DNA of 7,656 nucleotides from Anaerolineales bacterium (GTDB lineage Bacteria > Chloroflexota > Anaerolineae > Anaerolineales > Villigracilaceae): contig JAICQC010000230.1 of NCBI GenBank assembly GCA_025938055.1, positions 1 to 7,656 of the forward strand, given 5' to 3'. This document shows positions 1 to 6,601 of this stretch, in pieces. The translations under genes and the position numbers were made by a program. How positions within the stretch are numbered: the stretch's first letter is position 1; each line of letters begins with the position of its first letter. The notes under the pieces were generated by a model. That model searched no databases. It was not told where the DNA came from and was given only the letters and a program-made list of their open reading frames with translations.

Positions 1-1
1 G

Positions 2-202
2 GGCATGGTCATCACTTTTGAGCGTTTACCCAGAGATCAGTGGAATAAAGTCAATTTAGGTCCAGTTATTTCCATTGGCAAAATCCGATTTTATGCATCG
101 CAATTGGAATATTATTTCAATTCTTCTCAATGGCTCGGAATGGTTGTCAGCCCAGCGATTAAGTTGAAAGGATATGGGGTTTATGATCTTCCGGATAATT
201 AA
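2..202 (+). CDS. 3' end of an unidentified gene, entering from the left edge
   Basis: The frame is open from the window edge to a double stop (TAA TAA, 200-205). It encodes 66 residues, ending GYGVYDLPDN. The methionine at position 5 is probably internal, because the frame stays open to the edge and there is no room to see a ribosome binding site. The peptide is rich in aromatic and beta-branched residues (motifs such as KIRFYASQLEYYF and QWLGMVV) and has no obvious membrane helix, so it reads like the C-terminal end of a globular or beta-rich domain. I do not recognise the family. By my count GC is about 39%, clearly lower than the neighbouring genes, which suggests a different origin or a locally AT-rich gene. 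It converges on the minus-strand gene at 308. It is also possible that this is a chance open frame. Confidence 0.45.
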   Translation, partial: GMVITFERLPRDQWNKVNLGPVISIGKIRFYASQLEYYFNSSQWLGMVVSPAIKLKGYGVYDLPDN

Positions 203-243
203 TAACCAGAGCACTGTAAATACGAATTGATCTAACTCTCTCG

Positions 244-270
244 CTCGGGTGGGTCTTCGACCCCGCCGAG
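244..270. terminator. Imperfect stem-loop between convergent genes
   Basis: CTCGG (244-248) pairs with CCGAG (266-270). After a 2x2 internal mismatch, GGGTC (251-255) pairs with GACCC (259-263) around a three-base TTC loop. This gives ten base pairs between two genes that converge. Neither side has a real T-run, so it is not a textbook rho-independent terminator. It may act as a weak bidirectional terminator or as an mRNA 3'-end stabiliser, or it may be part of a dispersed repeat. The rest of 203-307 shows nothing else. Confidence 0.35.
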
Positions 271-307
271 ATTGGGAATCTATAATACGCGTTTGCATTC
301 GCTAAAT

Positions 308-2524
308 TCACTTCAAAATCTGAAACAGATTGCTGTAATCGTCGGTCCACAACCGGATGCCGGTGGAATAGCCGCGCAGGTCCAAGGAGCGCTCGCGGAT
401 GGCAGGGATTTCCAGCAGAGTGGGGTCATGCGCGAGCAGAATCCAGTGGGAGGCGTAACCGCCGTTTGAGTCGCCTTCGTAATTCACGCGCACCATGCTC
501 AAGCCATAATGTTCAGCCAACTGCCAGAACACGGGCTGTAGATCCAAATGCAGGTTGGTGATATGGGCGGCGATGATCCCATCCGGGGCGAGATGGGAGA
601 GATAAAGGGCAAAGGCTTCCTTTGTGACCAGGTGGACGGGAATCGAATCACTACTGAATGTGTCCAACACGAGAACGTCGAAGTTTTGAGGGTTTCCTTC
701 TGCGAGCTCACGTTCGAGAGAAACGCGGGCATCTCCAAGGACGGAGGTGATCTCTGCTTTGCTATCGCGGAGGAATGAGAAATAGTTTCCCTGCCCTTCT
801 GCCAGCTCGACGACCACCGGGTTGATCTCGTAGAGGCGATATTCATCGCCAGGCTGCCCGTAGCTCACGAGAGTCCCTGCGCCGAGACCGAGCAAGCCGA
901 CGCGCATCGACTCTTCACTGCTATATTTCGGGTAATTGAGGATGGCAAGTCCCGCGCCGCTCTCCCGGACGTAATAGGTTGTGGGTTCATCGCGCAATTC
1001 CTCATCGATGAACTGAAGTCCATGGACGGTGATGCCGTGGGACATGACAAAAGCCGGCGAAGTGGAGCCTGCAGGAATCACCTCACGGACGCGGATCACG
1101 CCGTAGAAGTTGCGCTTCGAGTAGAGCGCGCCTGAAAAATAGGTGCTGACGACAGCCAGTAGAACCGTGACCAGAGCGAAGACCGTGAAGATGAAACGGG
1201 CGCGGGCACTTGCTGATTCTGCTGGAGATTGCTTCGGGCTCACCTGCACTGCGCGCACACCTGTCCTGGCGGACGGTGCCAGGGGGCGCACACTTGCCCC
1301 GGGCGCAAGTGCCGGGGAGTGTCGCCCTCGCAATGACAGACGAAAAATCGTGAGCAGGAGGGCGATGGTCATTGCCAGACCGACGAAGAACTCCCAGTAG
1401 CCGTTGAAGATGACCGGGGCGATCAGGCTGACGAAGATCCCCCCAAGCGCGCCGCCGATGGAGACCATCAGGTAGAACGTGGTCAGGTATCCAGCCGGGG
1501 GACGCAGAAGATAGAGCTCGCCATGACAGAGCATGCAGGCTGTGAACAGCAGGCTGCAATACGCCAGGATCTGCCAATAGACATGCAATGCCGTGGCATT
1601 CAGCATGACAAACAGCGTCAACGCGGTGGAGAGGATGAACAGGATTGCATACAACTTTCGGTTATAGCCTCGCTCCCCTGAAAACGTCAGGATGAACGAG
1701 AGCAGATAGAGGGCGAGCGGCATGACCCATAAAAAGGGAATGACTGCCACTTCCTGCGTGATTTGATTCGTCACGGATAAGAGAAACAGGGAGGCTGTCG
1801 CGCTGAGAACAATCCATAAGGACATGAGAGGAAGACTGGGGCGCGCTTCCTTCTGCGCGGATGCTTCGACTGCGCCTACGGCTCCGCTCACGACGTCCCG
1901 GTGTTTGTGCGGGAGCACCGTAGGTTTGCTTTGCGCGGCGATCCACGCGGCAAGGAATCCAAAGAGCAGAAAGCCCAACGACCAGAGCCATCCCTGGGCG
2001 CGGAGGGAAAGGTTTGGTTCGATCAGTAATGGGTAGGTGAGCAAGCCCAGCAGGGAACCGGCGTTCGAGAGGGCGTAGAGGCGAGCGTAGGAACGTTCGG
2101 GGAAGATGCTGCTAAACCAGGCTTGCATGAGCGGACCGTTCGTCGCCAGGAGAAAATACGGCAAGCCAACCGAAACGATGAGCAGTCGAAAAATGTCGAG
2201 AATGGGAGAGGCGACATCATCCGGTTTCCAATTTGAAGCCGGGGTGATCGGCGACGTCCAGATGAAGGATAGCAGAGCGAGAAGCAATATGGCAGACAGG
2301 ACAAGGACAATGTGAACAACGGCTTGTCTTTGCGTTCGCACGCGTCCGATCAGCCAGTAGGCATAGGCATATCCACCTGTGAGGAGAGCCTGGAAAAACA
2401 ACATGACCGTCGACCAGACGGCAGGCGTGCCGCCGAACCAGGGCAGGATGAACTTACCGATCATCGGCTGGATCTGGAAGAGGAGAAATGCAGAAAGGAA
2501 GATGCTGAGGGCAAAGGCTACCAT
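308..2524 (-). CDS. Fused MFS-type membrane protein / spermidine synthase-like protein
   Basis: This 738-residue protein matches the layout of the 'fused MFS/spermidine synthase' family. Residues 1-465 carry about 12-13 hydrophobic segments, beginning with the typical FLSAFLLFQIQPMIGK stretch and FGGTPAVW. Residues 470-738 form a soluble Rossmann-type aminopropyltransferase-like domain. That domain has RNFYGVIRV at 471-479, the SAM-type glycine loop GLLGLGAG at 543-550, the acidic strand end YEINP (E566), GDAR at 597-600, the active-site-region Asp D621 in VLDTFSSDS, and the C-terminal WTDDYSNL at 726-733. In true spermidine synthases this fold transfers aminopropyl groups from decarboxylated SAM. 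The substrate of the fused proteins is not established, so the name is structural. The ATG at 2524 is chosen because the first helix starts at once. No strong ribosome binding site precedes it. Two inserted repeats are translated within it (residues about 210-222 and 396-434). A terminator lies between it and the upstream gene, so it is probably transcribed separately. Confidence 0.9.
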   Translation of the reverse strand: MVAFALSIFLSAFLLFQIQPMIGKFILPWFGGTPAVWSTVMLFFQALLTGGYAYAYWLIGRVRTQRQAVVHIVLVLSAILLLALLSFIWTSPITPASNWKPDDVASPILDIFRLLIVSVGLPYFLLATNGPLMQAWFSSIFPERSYARLYALSNAGSLLGLLTYPLLIEPNLSLRAQGWLWSLGFLLFGFLAAWIAAQSKPTVLPHKHRDVVSGAVGAVEASAQKEARPSLPLMSLWIVLSATASLFLLSVTNQITQEVAVIPFLWVMPLALYLLSFILTFSGERGYNRKLYAILFILSTALTLFVMLNATALHVYWQILAYCSLLFTACMLCHGELYLLRPPAGYLTTFYLMVSIGGALGGIFVSLIAPVIFNGYWEFFVGLAMTIALLLTIFRLSLRGRHSPALAPGASVRPLAPSARTGVRAVQVSPKQSPAESASARARFIFTVFALVTVLLAVVSTYFSGALYSKRNFYGVIRVREVIPAGSTSPAFVMSHGITVHGLQFIDEELRDEPTTYYVRESGAGLAILNYPKYSSEESMRVGLLGLGAGTLVSYGQPGDEYRLYEINPVVVELAEGQGNYFSFLRDSKAEITSVLGDARVSLERELAEGNPQNFDVLVLDTFSSDSIPVHLVTKEAFALYLSHLAPDGIIAAHITNLHLDLQPVFWQLAEHYGLSMVRVNYEGDSNGGYASHWILLAHDPTLLEIPAIRERSLDLRGYSTGIRLWTDDYSNLFQILK
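1224..1338. repeat. Dispersed-repeat-like insertion inside the MFS/spermidine synthase gene
   Basis: The two ends read GGAGATTGCTTCGG (1224-1237) and CCTCGCAATGACA (1326-1338). These are the two halves of the common bacterial dispersed repeat whose sequence runs CATTGCGAGG...GAAGCAATCTCC on the minus strand. Between them lie two tandem units of about 33 bp (1253-1285 and 1286-1318), each starting GCGCACAC and each able to form a hairpin. The element is translated in frame as residues about 396-434, a Pro/Ala/Arg/Ser-rich stretch unlike the hydrophobic protein around it. It falls between the last two membrane helices, next to the start of the soluble domain. Recognition of the repeat family is from memory of its ends; the insertion itself is inferred. 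Confidence 0.65.
1860..1924. repeat. Second dispersed-repeat-like insertion with inverted repeat in the same gene
   Basis: On the minus strand the segment 1896-1860 reads with GTGAGCGGAGCC and GCAGTCGAAG, resembling the GAGCGGAGTCGAAG repeats scattered through many bacterial genomes, including Chloroflexota. CCTACGG (1875-1881) is inverted as CCGTAGG (1918-1924), giving a possible hairpin with a 36-base loop. The segment encodes residues about 201-222, a hydrophilic Ala/Val/Gly stretch in the loop between the two halves of the membrane domain. It is less clear-cut than the repeat at 1224-1338. Confidence 0.45.
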
Positions 2525-2540
2525 TGAAATAATTGCTTCA

Positions 2541-2569
2541 ATTCTACATTACTCAGAGAACCTTAAGAA
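2541..2569 (-). promoter_or_regulatory. Possible promoter for the MFS/spermidine synthase gene
   Basis: On the minus strand a TAGAAT hexamer (2546-2541) is a good -10 box. With a 17-base spacer the matching -35 would be TTCTTA (2569-2564), only three of six consensus bases, and it overlaps the T-tract of the terminator. Transcription would start near 2534, only about ten bases before the ATG at 2524. There is no clear ribosome binding site, so the message would be nearly leaderless. Confidence 0.35.
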
Positions 2570-2599
2570 AACAGCCGCGGGCAATCGCCCACGGCTGTT
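2567..2599 (-). terminator. Rho-independent terminator of the bifunctional phosphatase gene
   Basis: AACAGCCG (2570-2577) pairs with CGGCTGTT (2592-2599), and GGGC (2579-2582) pairs with GCCC (2587-2590), with one C/A mismatch between the two stems and an AATC loop. Read on the minus strand the hairpin runs straight into TTTTCTT. It starts 25 bases after the stop codon at 2624-2626. The plus-strand side has no T-run, so it works in the minus direction only. It separates the phosphatase gene from the gene at 308-2524. Confidence 0.85.
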
Positions 2600-2623
2600 C
2601 ACCAAACACAAAAAAGCTTCTGC

Positions 2624-5600
2624 TTATGGACCGACGATACGACCCTCCACGACCGGTCCAACAGGCGAGTTGGCTGTCACGTAGTCAATGGCGACCTGCA
2701 GAAGATCATCGCCAGGCTGCAGCACATCTGTGCCCTGTGTGAACGCGGTATATCCGTCACCGCCGGTGAACATGAAGTCATTGATCACCACGCGGACGGT
2801 GTCAGTGGGACCGATGGGGGTTTCCGGACCACCAATCCCTTCGGGGGTCTTCCACATGCCGGTGATCACAGGAGTTGTCCCATTACATGTATACGTGACC
2901 CTTAAGCCTGAGAGCTGCGGGAAGCGACCTGTATGGACGGCAGGATCGCAAGCCGGCGAAAAGCCATTCAGGAAAGCCTCTTCCAATTGCGCGCCGGTCA
3001 CGGTCAGGATCACGGTGCGATTGCCAAACGGCAGGACGGCGAACATCTCACCCCAGGTGATCTCGCAGTTCCCTTCACCGGCGCTTGGAGGCGCACAGAG
3101 CAGGTCAGCGCGCAGACCGCCCGAGTTTGTGAACGCAGCATCAACACCCGGATACTTCAGGCGCATGGCATCTGTGACCAGATTGCCCATCGCCGATTCA
3201 TTTAAGCGTTCAGGGTCACGTAAGATATCGAAAGACTGTGTACCGATCACCTGATTGCGCAGAACCTCCGTCTGGGCGTTGGCATCATCGATGATCGCCT
3301 GGACGTCCGGCCGTGCTGCCACGCCAATGTTCTTGGCGATGCGGGTCGCGCCTCCAGCCCACGTAACGTCGCCTCCCTGGACGATCAACTGCACCACGGA
3401 ATAAGACGCGCCGGCGTTGATCCCTTCCACGACGAGGATATCGCCAGCCATCACATTAGAAACACGGTGGGTGTGCCCGGCGACGATCAGGTCAACATTT
3501 GTGTCCTGGATCGCCTCCGCGATCGTCATGATCGGTCCATCCCACGGGACTGCGGGGTTGTTCGCTACGGCGTTCTGCCCGTTGGAAGTTCCCTGGTGGA
3601 TCAGAACGATCTGGATCTTGACGTTCTGCTTGCGCAGCTTGCGCGACTCCTTCCGAATGGTCTCAGCCTCGTCGAGGAACTGCAGCCCCTCTGTAGCGCC
3701 GGCGCTGACGAGCTCCGGGGTGTCCTGCAATTCGATGCCGATTACTCCAATCTTAAATCCGGCATATTCAAAGACGTGCGTGCCTTGCACCCAGTCCGGG
3801 TTTTTCAGCGTTGTCGCGTCAATAATGTTCGCGCCCAGGAAGGGGAAGTTGGCGCGCGCCTGGTGCTCTAGCAAGCGTTCAACACCGTAATCAAACTCGT
3901 GGTTACCGTACGAGGTGGCATCCAATCCCCAGGCATTTTCCACATCGATCGCGGGGGCATCCTGCAGCAGGCCGGAGTTTGCCGGAGAGGCTCCCACGTT
4001 ATCCCCCGCGGCGAACAGGAAGGCGCCTTCCGGGAATTGCGCAGCTTCCTCATCGAACATCGTTGCCAGGTATGCCGCGCCGCCGACGCTGACGTTGAGA
4101 TCATCCATGGAGAGGCTTGTAGGTTCCAACTGTCCGTGGAAGTCGTTCAAGCCGATCAATGGGATTAAGGTAGGCGCTTTGCCGCCCTTGAGCATGTCCA
4201 GCCTGACGACACCCTGCGAATGCTGCGGGACCGGGATGCCCATCATAAAGGCGATGGTCGGTGCGATGTCGATCGTGCGCAAGCCATCCGCGACGACATG
4301 TGGCCGGATGGAATGCCCACCGGCGAGAAGCGTCGCGCGCATATTGATGTTGGCGCTGAAATCCTGAACATCAGGCACATAGCCGTGCTGCCCAAAGAAT
4401 GCCGAGCGCGCCACAAGCGTACCGGGGGTCGCAGCGTCATACTGATAGGGTGGATAGGAGAAAACGATCAGATCCCCCGTACGGGTGGGATGTGCCATAT
4501 CGGTTGTGGTGCCGGGACCGTTGGGGATATAGCGCGCTTCCGCCTTGGTGAAGACACGGTCGATCACCCTCCATCCTTCAGGCTGACCGTCACCGGTCCA
4601 GTCGTTCGGGTCACTCAGAGCTAAAAAGGCGTCTCTGATTGCGGCAATGGTCGAAGCCTCATCGGCAGCCGCGACCTGCTGGAAGCCTTCATCGGCAGGT
4701 TCGCGACCTTCCAGATTTAAATAAATCTGCAGTGCTCCACCTGCCCAGCATGCCTTGGCTTTCCCTATCGTCTCACCAGAAGCGGGCCGGCAATTCGAAG
4801 TTTGATTATGAGAAAGCAATCCCAACTCGACCAGCACCTGGCTCGCATCGATGGCAAGGAATTGCGGTGCGAAGCCATGATCAGAAGCTACAAAGGTTGT
4901 CGTATTTCGACCGATCAAAGACCGCGCCAGAGCGAGCGTTGAGTCGGCGCCGCTATAGGCTCGCTGGATAAAGGCAGTACGTTCAGCAACACGCCCATCG
5001 GGCGTACCATTGACCTGCACATCATCATATGCAGGATTTGGGTCGCCGCCCGGCAGAGTGGGCGAGATCAACCCCAGGAACTGGTGCTGGAACTCGTCGG
5101 TGACGGGGTACCCCAGCATCAGGAGGTCAGGCTCATATTTCTCGACAATGTATTCGATCAGCGGGTGATGACCGGTCTCCCAGTAGAGACCCTGTTCGAC
5201 GTACGTCTCTTCACTGACAATGCCCGCTTCGAGGATGGCAAAGTCGCCTGCGGTGGAGGTGGGAAAATTCTGCGCTACGTATTCAGCGAAATCACCGGTG
5301 AACCCAGGCTCAGACCAGCCAACCCAACTGGCGTTGGCGCGGGTGACGGAGGTATGGAAGAGGCGCACTTCAGAAAGATCGCCCGCCAGTCTTTCCACCT
5401 TTACCAGCATGCCGCCTGTCAGACCATCGAGCGAGCCGCCGCTGATCGTGACCTTCACATCACCCCACTCCCCTTCGCCCAGCGTTGCGACTGCATCCGC
5501 TCCATCCTTGGTCGGCGAGAACAGGACTTGATCGTAGTTCACTTTTTTGTCATTTGTTGAGTCAAAAATGTAGGCATTCAAGCCATATTTGTCTGTACCA

Positions 5601-6358
5601 AAATCCAGCACCCGCATGCGCATTTCCTTGGCTGGGCTGCGGGAAACAGGGACATTGGTCCAGCCGGTGGCGTCAGTGGGATCGGCGGCAGGGAAGGCAG
5701 GCTGCCCGGCGAAGCCTGCCGGATGATCGAACTGCAAACCAAAGGAGGCAGTAAACGCGGGATCATCGGTGGGGCTGATGTAGTTAGTAACCACGCCTCG
5801 ACCCGAAAGGAACGAGCGGAAATCCACGGTGGGACCATTAATGACGCCCACGCGACCGCCCGCCCACTCGATCTGAGCGACTTTCTTACCGCCGCGTTCG
5901 GCGGCTTGCGCGAGCGTTTCTGCCTGCAGAATGCCGGGATCAAACGCGGAAGCACGGCTGGCAAACGGCTGACCATTGATCGCGAAGGTATTGTTCGTGG
6001 AACCATGAACGCCGGGCCATGCCCCGGTTGCCAGGCTGTGCCAGCCCGCGCCCGTATTGGGCGGCGCCTGCGTCAACAGCCCACCCCCTCCGGCTCGGGC
6101 ACCCGAGCGGAGCAGCTTCGCCATGGCAGGCATCAACCCCTCGTCTGCATACGATTCGACAAGGTCCTGGCGAAGTCCATCGGAACTAAAGAAAATAACC
6201 TTCTCATTTCGAAGAGCAGAATCTGGTGCGGATACCTCACCAGCCGCCAGCACACCCACTGGCGAGAGCGCCATGGAAAGTATTAAGAACCCGGAAAACA
6301 AACGAAGCAGAGGCATGCGGTACGACTCTCTGCTTCGATGAAACAGCGATTTAAGCAT
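2624..6358 (-). CDS. Exported bifunctional phosphodiesterase/nucleotide pyrophosphatase - 5'-nucleotidase
   Basis: This 1244-residue protein begins with a signal peptide (hydrophobic core about 18-38, likely cleaved after LAA; no lipobox Cys). Residues 53-720 form an alkaline-phosphatase-superfamily type I phosphodiesterase/nucleotide pyrophosphatase domain: metal Asp D60 (SSDGLR), nucleophile T102 (six residues before SLATG), D421 and H425 (DEFQH), D493-H494 (SDHG), H658 (GQHGY). A beta-rich insert fills about 185-345. Residues 732-1010 form a calcineurin-like metallophosphatase: D739/H741 (NDFHGQ), D786 (GDN), N819-H820 (GNHEFDYG), H921, H962/H964 (GHTH). Residues 1036-1244 form the 5'-nucleotidase C-terminal domain: N1078 and R1083 (NSGGLR), F1111 (PFGN), F1195 and D1201 (FMFTGGDGY), matching the CD73 substrate pocket as I remember it. 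The ATG at 6358 follows AGAGGAGA. Six Cys form three close pairs. The likely role is extracellular breakdown of nucleotides; exact substrates are inferred. Confidence 0.92.
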   Translation of the reverse strand: MLKSLFHRSRESYRMPLLRLFSGFLILSMALSPVGVLAAGEVSAPDSALRNEKVIFFSSDGLRQDLVESYADEGLMPAMAKLLRSGARAGGGGLLTQAPPNTGAGWHSLATGAWPGVHGSTNNTFAINGQPFASRASAFDPGILQAETLAQAAERGGKKVAQIEWAGGRVGVINGPTVDFRSFLSGRGVVTNYISPTDDPAFTASFGLQFDHPAGFAGQPAFPAADPTDATGWTNVPVSRSPAKEMRMRVLDFGTDKYGLNAYIFDSTNDKKVNYDQVLFSPTKDGADAVATLGEGEWGDVKVTISGGSLDGLTGGMLVKVERLAGDLSEVRLFHTSVTRANASWVGWSEPGFTGDFAEYVAQNFPTSTAGDFAILEAGIVSEETYVEQGLYWETGHHPLIEYIVEKYEPDLLMLGYPVTDEFQHQFLGLISPTLPGGDPNPAYDDVQVNGTPDGRVAERTAFIQRAYSGADSTLALARSLIGRNTTTFVASDHGFAPQFLAIDASQVLVELGLLSHNQTSNCRPASGETIGKAKACWAGGALQIYLNLEGREPADEGFQQVAAADEASTIAAIRDAFLALSDPNDWTGDGQPEGWRVIDRVFTKAEARYIPNGPGTTTDMAHPTRTGDLIVFSYPPYQYDAATPGTLVARSAFFGQHGYVPDVQDFSANINMRATLLAGGHSIRPHVVADGLRTIDIAPTIAFMMGIPVPQHSQGVVRLDMLKGGKAPTLIPLIGLNDFHGQLEPTSLSMDDLNVSVGGAAYLATMFDEEAAQFPEGAFLFAAGDNVGASPANSGLLQDAPAIDVENAWGLDATSYGNHEFDYGVERLLEHQARANFPFLGANIIDATTLKNPDWVQGTHVFEYAGFKIGVIGIELQDTPELVSAGATEGLQFLDEAETIRKESRKLRKQNVKIQIVLIHQGTSNGQNAVANNPAVPWDGPIMTIAEAIQDTNVDLIVAGHTHRVSNVMAGDILVVEGINAGASYSVVQLIVQGGDVTWAGGATRIAKNIGVAARPDVQAIIDDANAQTEVLRNQVIGTQSFDILRDPERLNESAMGNLVTDAMRLKYPGVDAAFTNSGGLRADLLCAPPSAGEGNCEITWGEMFAVLPFGNRTVILTVTGAQLEEAFLNGFSPACDPAVHTGRFPQLSGLRVTYTCNGTTPVITGMWKTPEGIGGPETPIGPTDTVRVVINDFMFTGGDGYTAFTQGTDVLQPGDDLLQVAIDYVTANSPVGPVVEGRIVGP

Positions 6359-6530
6359 TACAGTCTCCTCTGACAAAAAATTGAGAATCACTGCAAGCAC
6401 GGGCAAATGCGCAGCATCTCCTCCTGATGGCACCCGACCATGTTTCGCCCACCAGTACCGCCTTTCATAAAACCAGATGATAAGGTGTGGTCTTCACACT
6501 GTTCGATGTGACGGCGAAGGAATGAATATA
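6359..6530 (-). other. Long 5' leader of the phosphatase mRNA
   Basis: The stretch between the predicted transcription start (about 6530) and the phosphatase ATG is about 170 bases, long for a simple leader. On the minus strand it contains GTGTG/CACAC arms (6485-6489 with 6495-6499), an AGGAGGAG run (6425-6418), and a nine-codon mini-ORF (6417-6388, MLRICPCLQ). CTGCGCA (6414-6408) can pair with TGC-TT-GCAG (6399-6391) a little before a T6 run (6380-6375). I do not match it to any known riboswitch class. A regulatory role is possible but unproven. Confidence 0.3.
6364..6371 (-). promoter_or_regulatory. Ribosome binding site that fixes the phosphatase start
   Basis: The minus strand reads AGAGGAGA, with its AGGAG core (6369-6365) six bases before the ATG at 6358. 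It decides in favour of 6358 over the longer GTG start at 6433 and over the internal ATG at 6316. Starting here gives a normal basic n-region (MLKSLFHRSR) followed by the signal-peptide core. Confidence 0.85.
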
Positions 6531-6536
6531 AAGTTC

Positions 6537-6565
6537 ATTCTAATCATCTCAATCATGAGAGTCAA
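6537..6565 (-). promoter_or_regulatory. Sigma-70-type promoter for the phosphatase gene
   Basis: On the minus strand TTGACT (6565-6560) and TAGAAT (6542-6537) are separated by exactly 17 bases. Each hexamer matches consensus at five of six positions. The predicted start point is near 6530. It is the best promoter match in the divergent region and points toward the bifunctional phosphatase. No comparably good promoter is seen for the plus-strand gene at 6602, where only a TAAAAT hexamer (6579-6584) without a -35 partner stands out. Confidence 0.7.
6547..6560. promoter_or_regulatory. Palindrome in the promoter spacer, possible operator
   Basis: TCTCA (6547-6551) and TGAGA (6556-6560) form an inverted repeat around ATCA. 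It fills most of the spacer between the -10 and -35 boxes of the phosphatase promoter, where a bound dimeric repressor would block transcription. The arms are only five bases, so chance is a real alternative. Confidence 0.3.
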
Positions 6566-6587
6566 TAAGAATTGCCAGTAAAATCTT

Positions 6588-6595
6588 AAAGGAGG
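6588..6595 (+). promoter_or_regulatory. Strong ribosome binding site of the alpha/beta hydrolase gene
   Basis: AAAGGAGG lies six bases before the ATG at 6602, an almost perfect Shine-Dalgarno match. It fixes the start of the plus-strand gene that runs off the right edge of the window. Confidence 0.9.
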
Positions 6596-6601
6596 ATCGT
6601 T

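Noticed and set aside
1253..1318. CRISPR-like repeat
   Set aside because: There are only two units, directly adjacent with no spacer and only about 70% identical. They are part of a coding insertion.
1083..1577. 164-residue minus-strand ORF
   Set aside because: It lies wholly inside the 738-residue gene on the same strand in another frame, has Arg/His/Pro-heavy composition and no recognisable domain. It is a shadow.
2688..3254. 188-residue plus-strand ORF opposite the 5'-nucleotidase C-terminal domain
   Set aside because: It is antisense to conserved NSGGLR and GGDGY coding sequence, and shows no domain or good binding site.
3900..4110. Possibility that the two phosphatases are separate genes joined by a missed stop or frameshift
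   Set aside because: The frame is unbroken from 6358 to 2624. The domain junction (residues about 721-731) has no start with a good binding site and no second signal peptide.
5723..6286. 187-residue plus-strand ORF opposite the phosphatase gene
   Set aside because: It is antisense to a strongly supported domain with intact motifs and has low-complexity, shadow-like composition.
6359..6433. 25-residue N-terminal extension of the phosphatase from a GTG at 6433
   Set aside because: The ATG at 6358 has a well-placed AGGAG and gives a normal signal peptide. The extension would put another hydrophobic stretch before it and has no good binding site.
6494..6511. TCACA-N8-TGTGA inverted repeat, CRP-like
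   Set aside because: The orientation and spacing are opposite to the TGTGA-N6-TCACA CRP site, and the short arms could arise by chance.
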